A stretch of DNA of 64,000 nt from Rhipicephalus microplus (GCF_043290135.1 NC_134702.1:197316491-197380490); one strand, 5' to 3'. Positions 42,679 to 55,362 are shown, counted from the first letter of the stretch. The notes: generated from the letters alone by a model not told the origin. Numbers and translations: made by a program.

Positions 42679-43102
42679 AAAACGACTTATTGCCTTCCTC
42701 TGCAATACTCAAGCACATGCGAAAGCACTATTTCGACACTTCGGTCCACGTTGTTACTAGTAAATACATAGCCACGCGCCTTCAGAACAAATTGTAATAA
42801 TAAATAAATAAAATGGGGGATTGGGCGATACGAGCCACTGCAGGTCGCTATACAGGTTGTCTCAAGTATCCTGTCCAATAATATTTGAAATTTACAGAAA
42901 GAAGGCATGTGCGAGCTATCTAAGGTGTTTTTTTTACTGTGGCAAAAGGCATCATTACATGTGTCAAACAGTATTTTTAGTAGTAAATATATAAATAAAA
43001 ACATTTACCTTTTTAAACATTGAAATAACCGTTCAAGTCAAATGGGCGAATTCAAGTTGTTCCTGAGAATAGCCCTTAGCCACATTCGAAGTTTTAAACG
43101 CA
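42679..43102. other. Stretch without recognised feature
   Basis: A 105-codon minus-strand frame (42687-43004) has no domain and I do not accept it. Confidence 0.35.
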
Positions 43103-43237
43103 GATGCTTGTGATCATTGCGGCAGCGATGAAACGACAAAGCACGTTCTCTCTCACTAGCCGTGCTACAGCGCGCAAAGACAGCTGCTAGCTGCTGCGTT
43201 AGCTCGCTTTAACGACAGATCTTGTCAGAACAGTCAG
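43103..43237 (+). pseudogene. LINE C-terminal zinc-knuckle remnant
   Basis: The frame from 43103 reads DACDHCGSDETTKHVLSH, a stop, then PCYSAQRQLLAAALARF. This is the C-terminal CxxC-ET-H-C block and helix of I-type LINE polyproteins. It carries one in-frame stop and has no adjacent RT. Confidence 0.65.
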
Positions 43238-44588
43238 AGCTTGTAACCCGACATGATTTGTCTTCACACAAAAAATCACATAATGCCTTATTGAATGTTT
43301 TGCGATATAGTGGCCTACTAAATAGGCTATGCATACCCGCGCACTTTTTCTTTTTCGGTAGTCTATTTCGCTTTTGGCTTTCTTTGTCATCTTACTTATC
43401 CTTTCTCTTAGTGCAGGTTAGCAAGCCGGATGCACCAGCTTTTGGTCAACCTCCTTACTTTTCTGTCATTTTATTTTTTCTCTCTCTCTCCCTTAAAAGG
43501 CAGGCACTGGTAATCAATGGGTAGCGATGAAATTTGGCTAATTTAGCTGGCGAAACAGAAACCGATGCGCGAGACGGCGCATCTATCATTCAATTCGAAA
43601 ACGCCCAGTTTCCCCCGCATTTGGGGAAGAGGAAAAGCGAGCGTCGATAATTGGCATCAAAGCAAAGTGTCTAGTTTGATGGTTGATGTCGCCGAGGGAA
43701 GCAATGCCTTCATTGATAGTGTTTTCGAAGTTAATGGTAGCTGTGCTGTTTGGTGTGCTGGTTTTAGTTTCCCCTACCAAATGGGCAAGATTTCATCGCT
43801 CCACGGTGATTACTAGAGGCCGTCTTACGAACATCTCAATGTAGCTATGGACCATTCGCACGAAGGACTTGAATTTGCCACTTGATTTGTCAGGTTGTAT
43901 CCACTGGTTATAAAGTAATTGTTTTCTTTTCTATAAACACTGACGTAATTTTGGTTTGTACACGGGTGAAGATGCCTTCACGTGCAGTACATTTAACGCC
44001 ACCGGTAGCCCGCAGATACCCGCTTTTGTTATCTTTAAAGAATATTTGACACACTTCTTGAAGCACCCAGTATATTAGCGTGACACAGAGCGAGTGCGTT
44101 TTGGTTGGTTCGTTGGTTCCTCAACACCTTGGTGCCAACCCACCTAGGAGAATAGACCATGAATTAGACAGTGCCTTGCTTTTTTATTTAATTCACTTTT
44201 CAGTGCGTTTATTGGTGTCTTTGAATGAAAAGAAACAATGTCGAGCAGGCGACCAAATTTTTGTTATGGCAAGGAATAGCGTTACAAGTCTAAGTGAGTA
44301 ATTGAGGGGCCTGTGTTTCCCAAGAAAATGTAAAATACTGAGAGTATCAATGACCACTTCACCAATGACGTTTTCCGGGAGTCCGAGGTTACTCCGAAAA
44401 ACCAGCAACGAAATGACACCCAAGTTCTGAATAAACAAGCTTGGTGTGACCAATCTTGTGACGTCATAGCGGTAACCGACTCAACAAGGTGGCTGTCACC
44501 GGTTGCGCGGCAGGAATCAGATCGCAATTTGTTTTCAAAGACGGTAGTCTGCTTTGGGACACATAAGCGCAAGTTTTTTGATTTAGCT
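43238..44588. other. Intergenic, nothing supported
   Basis: An 83-codon frame at 43565-43816 has no domain. The stretch 44300-44480 could be a repeat but shows no defined end. Confidence 0.35.
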
Positions 44589-44690
44589 GAAACCTGGGAG
44601 GCGAAGCTCGCCCTCGAGAACCCGGAAGACCAACAACAACTCGTCGCCAAGGCCAAGAGGGCAGTAGAAGCCAGAGGGTTTCTGTATTAA
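44589..44690 (+). pseudogene. C-terminal end of a LINE polyprotein
   Basis: The frame reads ETWEAKLALENPEDQQQLVA then KAKRAVEARGFLY and a stop. This resembles the last residues of many tick Jockey/R1-like LINE ORF2 proteins (WExxL....Q..LV..A...A...G). It is followed by AATAAA at about 44734 and a TCTA/TCTG microsatellite at 44756-44790. Only the extreme 3' end is present. Confidence 0.55.
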
Positions 44691-45149
44691 GGAGCCCTCC
44701 CACCTCAGGGTGACACCGGGCATTCCTCGGGGCACTGTTTCAAAAATAAACGTTTACTTCTCTATCTCTCTATCTCTGTCTGTCTGTGTTTCTGTTTAAG
44801 TGTTTGTCAATAGATTCAGCCACTCGGAAAACGTTTAACCCCGCTCCCAATGCCCACCGTTCTTGGTCTTGTATCTGCATTCTAACATGTAAAAAATCTC
44901 AATAAAAAGCAAATACTGCCCACATTTCAGGCGCCCCATCAAACGTGAGTATTAGGTATTGTGTCTCTTTTTTAGAAAAAAAACATACATATGTGTAATT
45001 CTAAATACCACGGTATTTATTACTGCGCACTGGAAATGCGACGCTAATTCCGAAAGAGAAAAAAAAATTGCTCAGGTGTATTTTACGCTGCGCTAAAACC
45101 TCATGGTGCTGTCACCTACCAGTAGCTCTGCTTTCTAACAAACTTTTGT
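44691..45149. other. LINE 3' UTR, microsatellite and unassigned sequence
   Basis: Holds the polyadenylation signal near 44734 and the TCTA/TCTG tract. From 44800 to 45149 nothing is recognised. Confidence 0.4.
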
Positions 45150-45749
45150 TTGTTTTCATTGACGCCAGATGACGCGTTAGTTCCCGTAGCAGTGATAATC
45201 GCAGGGGACTTGAATTTAAATCGATGCGCAGAAGCAATTGAAGAGAGCGTAAGAGGTGACAAGAGGGTTGCAGTAGGGACGTTCCCAGGACGCAAGCTGG
45301 AAGCAGTCATGAGGCAAGTGAGCGCAAAACTCAAAACGACAGCTGATGTACGAAACCTTGTGATAATTGCAGGTCGTTTAAACGATGTCTTAAATGGAGA
45401 TACGGCAGGACTAGAAACTACACTGGGGAAAGGGGTCGATGATATGCGCACCACCTCTCCTCAGATACAGGCGGTGATATGTACGATACTGGAGGTACCG
45501 GTGCGTGATAGCAACCTGCAAAGAGCGGCTGTCAACGCAAACCAAGAGATATGGTGGGTGAGTCGAGAGAAAGGTTTTGAGGTTGTGGAAATAAGCAGAG
45601 AGGTGCATAGGTGGGGTGATTTTCAACGAGATAGAATTCACTTCGATGGGCGGCTAGGTCATGAGGTGGGTTGGCGACTTGGAGGACGCACAGTAGCTTT
45701 TTTTTTTGGGGGGGGGGCACACGAGCCCATCGATGTGCAGGATAGCTAG
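45150..45749 (+). pseudogene. SGNH/GDSL esterase-like domain of the LINE, catalytic Ser lost
   Basis: The 199-codon frame has the layout of an SGNH hydrolase. Block I is IIAGDLNLNRCAEAI, where the nucleophile of GDS(N) is Leu (codon TTG at 45210). Block III is IAGRLNDVLNGDTAG (G-x-ND). Block V is DRIHFDGRLGHEVGWRL (D-x-x-H, residues 161 and 164). Such esterase domains are known from ORF1 proteins of CR1/L2-type LINEs. TTG is one transition from TCG (Ser), as expected from CpG decay. A poly-T/poly-G stretch near 45700-45718 begins the frame loss at the end. Confidence 0.7.
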
Positions 45750-46074
45750 TAATGAGGAAAACAACCAGGTAGACTTTTTGACAGGTGGTATGGACCGATA
45801 CGATTCCAAAGTGGCACCAAAATGTAAGACAGGTACAGTCCGGGGCAGAAGTAGACATAGCCACAAGGGCCGAGCCCATTCAGGCGTTGGGTATATTACC
45901 ACGCAGGGTGACAGGAATATGCTGAAGTGGGAAGAAATAAAAATATAGCTAAGGGAAGAGAGGCCGATGTTATACGAGTTTGTAAAAACACATCTTAGGC
46001 ACATGGAACAACCTCCAAACTATCCGGACTACGCGTAAGAATATTGTATTAGAACAGAAGGTAGCAGAAAGGGG

Positions 46075-46793
46075 GTGGTATTGGGGCATTCATTCATAAA
46101 AGTACAGACTGGCAAAGGGTCAAGCAGGAGTGCAGGGAACATTTATGGCGAAAAGGGAAAGTGGCAGGACAAAGGACACTCCTTGGTGGTGTACTTGTGG
46201 ACGGGAACAAAGGCCAGAGAGGAAACCTGGGCAATGGTGGAGTGTATATCAAAGGACATTGACGAATTAGAAAAAGAGTGCGAGATAATTATACTAGGAA
46301 ATATGAATGCGCACACAGAATTTATAGATGAGTATACCGACCAAACTGGCAAAATGATCATAAATATGTGTGAAAGGCACGATCTCAAAATGTGCAACAG
46401 TACTGAGAAGTGTGAAGGATAAATAACATGGGAGGTGGGAAAGCTGCAGTCAACGATAGATTAGGCACTGAATCACATGGAATGTATCATAGGCTCAGGG
46501 GAATGCACATAGATGAATGTGGCTCCAGAAGTCTGGGTAGTGATCATAATTGTATCAAGCTAAGGTCAGGAAGAGCAGTGAAAGTGGGAAGGAGACAAGA
46601 TGAGCGACTACAGGAGAAGCTTTATTCAGAAAGGCAAATAGAAATCGCTAATAAACGAATTGAGAAAGTAATCACTGAGGATAATAAAACAGTGTGGACT
46701 TACACGAATCTAATTAAACTGTTTGAGCTAGAGCTAACGAAGGCACGTGACAAGTCACCCCAGAAAAGGAGACACAAGCCCAAGACTTGGTAG
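46075..46793 (+). pseudogene. APE-type endonuclease remnant of the LINE
   Basis: Two adjoining frames read GHSLVVYLWTGTKAREETW, IIILGNMNAHTEF (the usual GDxNAH motif with the Asp changed to Asn, codon at 46300) and GSDHNCIKL (the conserved SDH end, about 46536-46562), followed by a basic linker. Loss of the metal-binding Asp and the frameshift near 46422 mean no activity. Confidence 0.75.
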
Positions 46794-47387
46794 GATGAGG
46801 AAGTTAAGAGCCATAGCAAATGCCAGGAAGCCTCTAGGGAACACAGACACGCTAAGCAGTGGGGTGGACTGACAGACGACATTGAAAGAAAATGGGAAAA
46901 GTTTCTAAGCTGTAAAAGGGAAGCATTCCATCTGATCGATAAAAAGATTAGAAGAAAGCGGGCTCAATGGCTGGCAGAAGTACATAAAAAGGATAGAAAT
47001 GCAGTTGCGAAATTTTCGAACCATCTAAACTCCCTAAGAAATGAGACGAGCCTAGAGCAGAGATTTATAACTACAGCTCAAGGTGCTGGGCTAGAAGGGG
47101 ACGAAGCTGTTTAAAATATAAGAACAAGGGTGACAGAAAATTTTTATCAAAGTGCCTTATGCAGCACAATACACAAGTATGAATGAAGTGTCGCAATGGC
47201 TTGAATTTCACAAAAAGAAAGGGAAAGGGCTGAGACGAGGGTACCTAGTAGTACATCAACAGGCGCAGATGGTACTTCAGTTATGCTGATAAAGACATTG
47301 GGTCCGAAATCCAAGCAGACTTTCAGAGAGGCAGTGAGCAAAATATTAATCGATGGTGAAGTTCTCGATGAATGAAAACTTCGCAGG

Positions 47388-48306
47388 ATGAGCATGATCT
47401 ATAAAGGAAATGGGGACAAAGCTTACATAAACAACTACCATCCTATAACAGTAACATCAGTTGTCTACAGGCTGGCGATGCCGATTATAAAGGAAAGACT
47501 GTATGAATGGATAGAGGATGAGGGGGTGCAGGGGGAACTGCAGAATGGGTTTCGGAAACACAGAAGGTTGGAACACAATCTGTTCTCACTGATGCAGTGC
47601 ATCGAAACAGCCGAAAAGGAACACAGGCCCCCGTGGCTAGCATTTTTAGATATCAAGCGAAGATACGATAGCGTGATTCAAGATGACTTGTGGAGAATAC
47701 TGAACACACTAACTGTTGAAGATGGAGTTACGAATCGTTTAAAGGATATCTATAAAGGTAACAATGTAGTTATAATGTGGGAAAACAGGTATCCAAGCCC
47801 ACAGAGCTAAAACGGGAGCTTAGGCAGGTGGGTCCTCTGTCACCCTTGTTATTGATGATGTACCTACAAGGATTACACGCAAGTTAGAGGAAAGTGGGCT
47901 CAGCTTCAACCTCTCTTTTGCCAAACAAGGAAAACTCATTCAACAGGTACTACAAGTATTGATGTATGCATATGATATAGTGCTAATGGCCGACAACAAT
48001 GAAGATTTGCAGAGTTTGATGGACATCTGCGGTAGTGAGGGAGATGGGTTAGATTTCAGATTCAGTAAGGAAAAATTAGCAGTCGTGATTTTTAATGATA
48101 ATGAAGGTAGTGAGCTTAGAATACAGGAGGTCACGCTGGAGATGACAGATACATTCAAATATCGGGGCGTATGGATAAGCAATGGGGCCCAGTACATAAG
48201 GAAACACGAAATATACGTGACGAATAAAGGTAACAGGAATGCAGCGGTGATGAAAAACAGGGCACTGTGGAATAAAAATAAGTATGATGTTGTGAGAGGA
48301 ATATAA
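47388..48306 (+). pseudogene. Reverse transcriptase remnant of the LINE
   Basis: Reads IYKGNGDKAYINNYHPITV, KERLYEWIEDEGVQGELQNG, FRKHRRLEHNLFSL and AFLDIKRRYDSV, then after breaks MYAYDIVLMADNNEDLQSL (catalytic YADD changed to YAYD at 47965-47976) and FKYRGVWISNGAQ. Order and motifs match LINE RT palm and thumb. At least two frameshifts are present. Confidence 0.8.
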
Positions 48307-48682
48307 AAAGGGGTCATGGTTCCTGATATGACGTTCGGAAATGTGGTCTTGTGCATGAGATGAGAAGTTCAAACAAGATTAGAAATTAAGCAATGTGGAA
48401 TAGGTAGGCTTGCCTTAGGAGCTCACCGGAATACACCAAATCAGGGAGTACAAGGTGATATGGGATGGACATCAATTGAGGTCAGGGAAGCTAGCAGCAA
48501 GGTAAAATTTCAGATGCGATTGAGATAATTGGGGGAGGAGCATTGGGCTAGGAAAATATTCAGCTACTTGTACATAAAGAATGTCGATACAAAATGGAGG
48601 GAGCGAACCAGAAAATTGACTGGTAAATACTTAGAAAACAGCAGGGGCCAAGCCAAAAAAAAAATTATCGGTTAAGAAAAAG

Positions 48683-49087
48683 GTGAAGGAAGATAACACT
48701 GATATGTGGAGAATCGGCATGATTAAAAAGTCCGCACTAGAGATCTATCGAACTTTCAAGGATGAAATTGCCAAGGAAGGGATCTATGATAATACTCGGG
48801 CTAGTTTTCTACCGTTTCAGCCGAGAATGAAAGTAATGCGAACGAAGACATATCGGGCCAAATACATCGGGGTAGACACGGTATGCTATGTGTGTTGAGA
48901 GGTGGAAAAAACTGCTGAACACTTAATAATGTTCTGTAAAGGGCTCCACCCTATAGTTCAGGATGATGGCGCAGAGTTTTCCAAAGAACTAGGGTTTAGG
49001 GACAGGGAGGGCAAAATAGACTTTAAGCGGGTAGAATTAACTAGAAGGAGGTTATCGGATTGGTGGCTAAAGTCAAAGCACGACTGA
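48683..49087 (+). pseudogene. C-terminal zinc-knuckle region of the LINE
   Basis: Reads ALEIYRTFKDEIAKEGIYDN, YRAKYIGVDTVCYVC, a TGA stop at 48896, then EKTAEHLIMFC and RDREGKIDFKRVELTRRRLS. The CYVC / H / C residues form the LINE-type zinc knuckle, split by the stop. Confidence 0.7.
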
Positions 49088-49260
49088 AAATAAATCTTTT
49101 ACTGCAAAGTTCTAGTCCTCAACCTCACAATTTAAAGTAAAACAAAAGATAAATCTAGTTTTTGGTTCACTAAGTATTACGGCTTGTTGGCGTTAGCCAC
49201 CGCCCAATCTAAAGGGTGCAGCCATATCAATCAATTTATCAAATAAACTCAGTGAAGCAC

Positions 49261-50961
49261 GCAGATACGGGGCCAGTTTGTTTCTTCTAACAGCCTTGGG
49301 ACATGATTATGCTGTTTGACGCACCAATGACACAAATATCTTTCATTGGCCTTGTGCCATTGACTTTCAGATATAAAATTGTATGTTGCTTAGAGCATTA
49401 AAGCGAAATAATCAACTATGCATAATTCGAGGAATTCTACTACGCAATGCAGAGCTCGATGTGTTTGTAGTCATGAAATGTGGCCTCCATGACATATGTA
49501 ATATTTTTACCACATTTATCTGCATGCCATACCTATCTTTCTCGTTTTCATGCTTTGTCACTACGGTTCATCACGTTCGCAATAATATATAGGCGTATAT
49601 TATCCTCCTTGCACACATTTATGAATAGAGTTAGAGACTAAGATCGGTCTGAGGGCCCATGATGAGAGCTACACGCTCTCAGCATTGGAGCAGTGAATGC
49701 GAAAGCACTACTTAGGCGGCCTACTTAGGAATATGTCTATTACTTGAACCTCTTTATTTGATGACAAAAATTGCAATACAGCAATACACTGCCATTTCGT
49801 TGTGTTAAAGAAGCGAAACGACATGACACGAAAGGACTAATACCGCAGCAGTCTCCCACAACCTACCAAAGCACAGGCAGCTCAGAGGAATGGCAAATCA
49901 ACGCCACAGGCAGCATGACACCGAGTGAGTTCTCTTGCGTGTTTGTTCGCTGTGGTCGCGGCTCACGTCCACCCCGTTGAAAACATAAGCAAGCTAACAC
50001 GTCCCTCTCGCCACTCACGGTAAAATGTTGAACATTCCTTGTAACTTTTGCAGTTTCTTTTTGTCAATATTTTATTGTGTTCTAAACGAAGAGCAAACAC
50101 TTATTCAAACGTGGTGTTCAATGTACGACCAGCATGATTTAACGTGTCTGAATGGTGGAAGGTGTTGGCTTATGAATCACACGACGCATGCCCTGTGCGA
50201 ATTCAACTGGCTGTAGAAAAAAAAACTGCTCAAAATAGAAGGGACGCATAAGGCACAAGCGAGAATGGAGTTAGAAGCAGCTTACGTGAAGTGCGCAGAT
50301 TATTAGCAGGCTTCTCGCAGTAATGCGACGTTACTTTGACAACAAGAAAGCATGCCAGTACTTGATATTGCGCAGTCTTTGTTGCTTGAAGCGTGGACGT
50401 TGCAAGCGTGAAATTCGATCTTGTGGTCTTATGGAGTCTTATCTCGACAGTCACTGCGTGTCTCGTTCCACGCTATCCTCTTTCACTGAGTTTCATTCAG
50501 CGAAGTCGTGGTAAACTCGATCACACGACAATGTTTGAGCATCTTACTTACCCACTTGTCAGCAACCAGTACTTGGGAATGTAGGTGGAAACACCTTCTT
50601 ACTATTCTGAATTCCACTGGGAACTTACCGGCCGTGCCTGTGTACGGAGACGTCGTATACCTTCCCTAGGACGTTCGATGACATGTCCATAGGAAGTTAC
50701 AGTTGTGCTTCTACAAATTGCGGCTAAATTAAGCCCAAATTTAATATCTCTGAGAAAAGAAAACAATGTTTTAGTGACGTAAATTCCACTATCAGAGGGC
50801 TAAGATAGAGTGCGCAGTCGGCAAAGAATGGGTTGCTGAGATTGCGGTGGGTTCCCACTTCACACGATGGGTGAATGCATTGTTGTTTAAGTGTTATCAT
50901 GCAGGTCAGCTGGCTGCACAGCCGGTTCGACAATTCTTTGATGTATATAAAAAGAACTCGC
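49261..50961. other. Mostly unassigned, one possible Cys-rich (EGF-like) exon
   Basis: At about 50092-50215 the plus strand reads WCSMYDQHDLTCLNGGRCWL, then MNHTTHALCEFNWL and a TAG. The spacing C...C-LNGG-R-C...C is EGF-like (CxNGGxC), but the domain is incomplete, the splice sites are weak and it stops before the last Cys. I consider this a 0.25-confidence exon remnant. The rest holds nothing recognised. Confidence 0.3.
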
Positions 50962-51212
50962 GCCCCACCGCGGTGGTCTAGTGGCTAAGGTACTCGGCTG
51001 CTGACCCGCACGTCGCAGGATCGAATCCCTACTGCGGCGGCTGCATTTCCGATGGAGGCGGAAATGTTGTAGGCCCGTGTGCTCAGATTTGGGTTCACGT
51101 TAAAGCACCCCAGGTGGTCGAAATTTACGGAGCCCCCCACTACGGCGTCTCTCATTATCATATATTGTGGTTTCGGGACGTTAAACCCCGCATATCAAAT
51201 CAAAGTAAAGCT
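50962..51212 (+). repeat. Ruka-type tRNA-derived SINE, full length
   Basis: Starts GCCCCACCGCGGTGG, TCTAGTGGCTAAGGTACTCG (A-box region), GGATCGAATCCC (B box), then the tick-specific body GATGGAGGCGGAAATG, GGCCCGTGTGCTCAGATTTG, CACCCCAGGTGGTCGAAATT and the 3' end TGTGGTTTCGGGACGTTAAA. Polymerase III transcribed; needs LINE machinery to move. Confidence 0.85.
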
Positions 51213-53524
51213 CCTGGTGATGATGATGATTACCGGTGAAATGTCACCACCCACCATTAGGGTGAGCCATAAGACGTGTGGCAGTAGAATTTGTGAAACG
51301 AAAAATACGTGTTGTTATTCTTACCAGCCCGGGCACTTTTTTGTCTGCTCTACTCATTATTTCCTCATGTGTGTGCCTTTTGTGGTCACTTTTAAGGGCC
51401 GCTTTTATCGGCCTAAGACCTGGCGATGCAATTGATAGTCACATAGCAAAATAAACGCTCAATTATCTTGCACGCTACTAAAAAAAACGAGTAGCTTTAA
51501 TAAGGCCAATGGCTGATCCACATGACTGTTGGTTGTGTTCCTCGTCATAACCCATACACCCCCATATGCGCACGCGTTTCCTCTGTTTGTCATTAAGGAG
51601 CAGGCCAGGTAACGTCCGCTTGTCTTATCTTCGGTGCACCTTTTGTGGGTGAAATATTCTGCTTTATTTTTCCCTAAACGCTCATGTACCACGTAAATTA
51701 AGCTGTTTCTCCATGGCATGAGTTCACCAGCTCCAACGGTTAGCCAAGAAATTCATTTAGGCACATTGCGAAAAATTCCTATTTTTCAGAAACAATGATT
51801 ATCACGTGAGACCTTCACCACGCAATCCCAGTTACCCAGCCAGTTCACAGCAAGTGCCGTGATACTTCGGATGCAACTTGAACTAGGCAGCAATAGAACT
51901 GAGGATATGAGGCTCTCAACACACTTGCATTCGCGATGTGCTTGGGGACGTTCCATTTACTAAAAAAAAACAAAGTTGTGTTGACAATTCCTTGCATTAT
52001 CGTAAAGTACGCTCTTGCTTACTCTTCATTTACCCTTTCAATAGCCAGCGAGAGCCGACTTTCTGTCAATGAGTGCTATCTCTCTTCCTGTAAATCAAAG
52101 CCTCTCTGAAGTTTCGTATAAAACTCTTCTTCACCATATCATTCATATTGTCAGCCGCATACTTTCTCATGGGTATCCATTTTTTTTTCTCTAATTCGAA
52201 ACTCTTTTGATATTGCCACGTTGCTTCCTCAAGTTTTCTTATCAACCTGTTACGCTGTACGCAATTCTCAGCGCAAACCACGCCTACAGTGTTCAGTGTT
52301 CGAAAAGCTTCAGGACTGAAGCTGATAATTTTGTTAAGGTTACGCCCACTTCGTGAGCATTCAAGATTATTCTGGAACATGCGTTACCGCTAGCGATAAA
52401 GTTAGAATGTTCGATGGTATGTGTATAAATGCTGACACGCTTCGCCGCTTGTCAGTTGATCGACGACCGACGCTCAGTTCGCCAACATCAGTGCCGTTGT
52501 CTTGCTGTAATCTGAATTTCCTTGAAGTGGCCACAAGTTCAGCGGAATAAACAGTTTAATCTTCGACCTACTGTCTGCTCCCTTTGTCATTGTCATGATC
52601 CTGTGGCAATATCGCGACGTTTTTTTTTTCTTCCCATAGTCTCTCTTTCATGTATCTTACTCCTTCATATAATTTTCTTCAAACGCACTTTCAAAGTAGC
52701 TACCAACTCAGCGTCGTTATACGTCTGCATGAGGTGCAGTGGAGTGTAGTGTACGTGTACCTCTTTATCGATATACTTTAGGCATAATGTAAAAAGTATG
52801 GTAATAAAGGCTGTGTAGGGTAAATAAGAGTGATTTCACCCATGAAGAGGTAAATTTCGCCAAGATTAGTTGGCACCACTGGTTCTTTTGTAGGCTATTT
52901 TCTTCGATCTATCCTGTGCGAATTGGAGGCGCAAAGCTGCTCCTCCCCTTTCATGCCCCTTGTCTCTTTGCCCGCTCACCCTCTACAGCGGCCACAAATC
53001 ACACTTTAGTTTAATTATTAAAGGACTAATTTATTTATTCACTCTTTCAGCTATAGCTTCCTTTCGGTTTTACGATTCCTAACTCTTAACAACCACTCCC
53101 CATCTTCGATCGCACTGCCTAATCTGCCTGTCACTAGAGCTTTAAAATATTATAGAGCCTGATTATTTCGACTTGCAAAGCAGATCTTCATAACAACACT
53201 GAGCTCTGTTCAGTTTAGTTGCTCCTAAAGGGAGCGTGATTTGTGAAGTGATCATGCTATCAATTCAGCGTATACTCTATTATCGCTTCTCCGGCGTCAA
53301 CTTTCATAACAAAATGGCAAGCAATTGATAGATTTTGCCAAATCACAAAAGCGTGAGTATTCTACGCATTGCAGTACGTATACACGCTACATTCATTTTG
53401 GTGTTAAATTTTCAATTTTATTTCTCACAAATAATTCACTCGTCTAACGTGTGAGTGGAAATATTCATATCATGTTTTTATTTATATGGCCTGAACAATA
53501 CGTCTTGACCGGTCACTCGGAATT
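51213..53524. other. Intergenic downstream of the transporter gene
   Basis: A minus-strand frame at 52066-52380 (104 codons, including WQYQKSFELEKKKW) is helical and charged but not recognised; it lies far beyond the transporter stop and may be chance. The likely 3' UTR of the transporter occupies the right end; a minus-strand AATAAA lies at 53477-53482, 43 nt after the stop. Confidence 0.4.
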
Positions 53525-53730
53525 TTATACCGGATGAGGTCTAGCAGATTTATTTATTTGCTCTACTTTAATAAGACTTCCGGCTGGTGTGTTTTCGACA
53601 ACAGCGCTCCTGTCTTTCCTGCAGCACTCCCGTCCAAGCACAGCTATCCAAAGAGCAACTGCGACCACGTTGACCATTCCGCAGATGACGAAGAGCCAGT
53701 CATAGGCGCCACCTTCGTCCCTGAAGTAGC
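53525..53730 (-). CDS. Monocarboxylate-transporter-like (SLC16/MFS) gene, last exon
   Basis: 206 bp. The acceptor (TTTCTTTTGCAG on the minus strand) is directly right of 53730. Joined to the exon at 61501-62289 it restores the codon GGC in phase and continues LRPSLIG|YFRDEGGAYDW, then the last membrane helix LFVICGMVNVVAVALWIAVL and a charged cytoplasmic tail (ECCRKDRSAVVEN onward) to the stop. It completes the 12-helix MFS fold. A polyadenylation signal follows at 53477-53482. Confidence 0.9.
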
Positions 53731-54407
53731 CTGCAAAAGAAAGGCCCATTAGTGTCATGCGAACCAAGAGGGAAATAAAAAGGAGGGGCGTGAGCGCTGC
53801 CGCTTCCTTTACAATATAAAGGTGGGGTTTAAAGCTGGCGCTATGTTTTTTACGTAGTTACACATGCCTGTCATACTTAAAAGCGCGGTCACGGCCACAC
53901 TGGTTGTCGCTGTGATTGGTGGACCAAGACCACTGAGGTCGCATTGGAAGAACTGTTTGCAAACATTACTCACAGAACGGCAGCAAACAAAGCCAGTTCA
54001 TTGTGAGAAGCGGGTCATCGCTTGATTATTTTCCATGTATTGTGAAGCGCATTCTCTACAATACTTAAGCCACCAGGAGCAGGGGGGTGTCTGTGATGGG
54101 ACCTTGCTTCTCCTTATCGGAAATCATACGCACGCCTATGGGTATGTCTGATTTGGTTAAGAAGTAAGCACCAGGATGGTCGTTAAACGAACGCCGAAAC
54201 ACTTTTTCAGAATGGTCAGAAAGCACTGCTGATAGGTAGAAGAGGCTTCTGAGAACACGTGAGCCATGCATTTCAGCACAGCACGCACGCTATATTTTAC
54301 AACAAAATAATAAAGTCAGCTAAAAAGTTTTTTCTTCTCTCGACAAGTTACGGAAGAAGATTGTCACAGCCATTCTAACAGCCATTGGCTGTTTATAACA
54401 TGGCGTG

Positions 54408-54646
54408 GCCCGCCGTGGTGGCCTAGTGGCTAAGGTACTCGGCTGCTGACCCACAGGTTGCGGGATCAAATCCCGATTGCGGTAGCTGCATTTCCGATGG
54501 AGGCGGAAATGCCGTAGGCCCGTGTGCTCAGATTTGGGTGCACGTTAAAGAACCCCAGGCAGTCGATGTTTCCGGAGACCTCCACTACGGCGTTTCTCAT
54601 AATCATATGGTGGTTTTGGGACGTTAAATCCCACATATCATTATAG
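54408..54646 (+). repeat. Ruka-type tRNA-derived SINE, full length
   Basis: Same parts as the copy at 50962: CGCCGTGGTGGCCTAGTGGC, GGATCAAATCCC (B box with one change), GATGGAGGCGGAAATG, GTTAAAGAACCCCAGG and TGGTTTTGGGACGTTAAAT. It is antisense to the host gene. Confidence 0.85.
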
Positions 54647-55125
54647 AAGGGCGTGCTCGCTCGTTACAAGGCCCGCAGTGGGAGGCCAGGACTTGTTCAC
54701 GCACTCAAAAAGCACTAAAGGAAGCCGCATATTCCAAAAAAACAATAAAATCAGTGCATTTCAAGCTTCTTGAAGATAATTATAGGGCGAAGCTTTCGGA
54801 GGTGATCATTGTAATTAAAGTTGAGATAGTACTGAGACTGATAGTGGTTGTGATACTTATATGTTTTTCATTCAAAGAGATAGTGCTGAGACCAATTGTG
54901 ATATAGCGGTGATTCTTCTTTATAGCTGATATGAGGTTCCGAGTTCCGGGTTACGTTTTGACTTCACAATCACAGCTTCATTAGCCATCGTCTCTGTTGT
55001 AGAATTTTCTTGTCGGTATTGTCGCCTTGCATCCGCTTCAAGTTGTCTCAACTACGCGTCAGCTCGGGGTTTCTAACGCTTAGCCTTTGCTCCCTTAGCC
55101 CTAGTCTGTGGTGTAGAACTTTGTC

Positions 55126-55156
<31 letters not shown>

Positions 55157-55290
55157 CTTTGCATCCGCTTCCTTCTCTTTTGTCTCCGCGGTAGCTTCCC
55201 GTTGACTGCGACGCTGACACTCAGCACGTCGTGCTTTTCAGCGTTCGTCTTCGTCCATATGAGAGAACAGAATGTGTGGTATGGAACGTG

Positions 55291-55291
55291 G

Positions 55292-55362
<71 letters not shown>

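Larger units (their letters stand above)
45150..49260 (+). mobile_element. Decayed non-LTR retrotransposon (LINE) with esterase-like domain
   Basis: Order on the plus strand: SGNH/GDSL esterase-like domain (45150-45749), APE-type endonuclease (about 46075-46580), reverse transcriptase (about 47388-48306), C-terminal zinc knuckle (about 48880-49087), and a 3' end with CCAATCTAAAGGGTGCAGCC and an ATCA-rich tail near 49230-49250. The 5' edge is uncertain. All parts are broken by stops and frameshifts, and the key catalytic residues have decayed. Confidence 0.8.
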
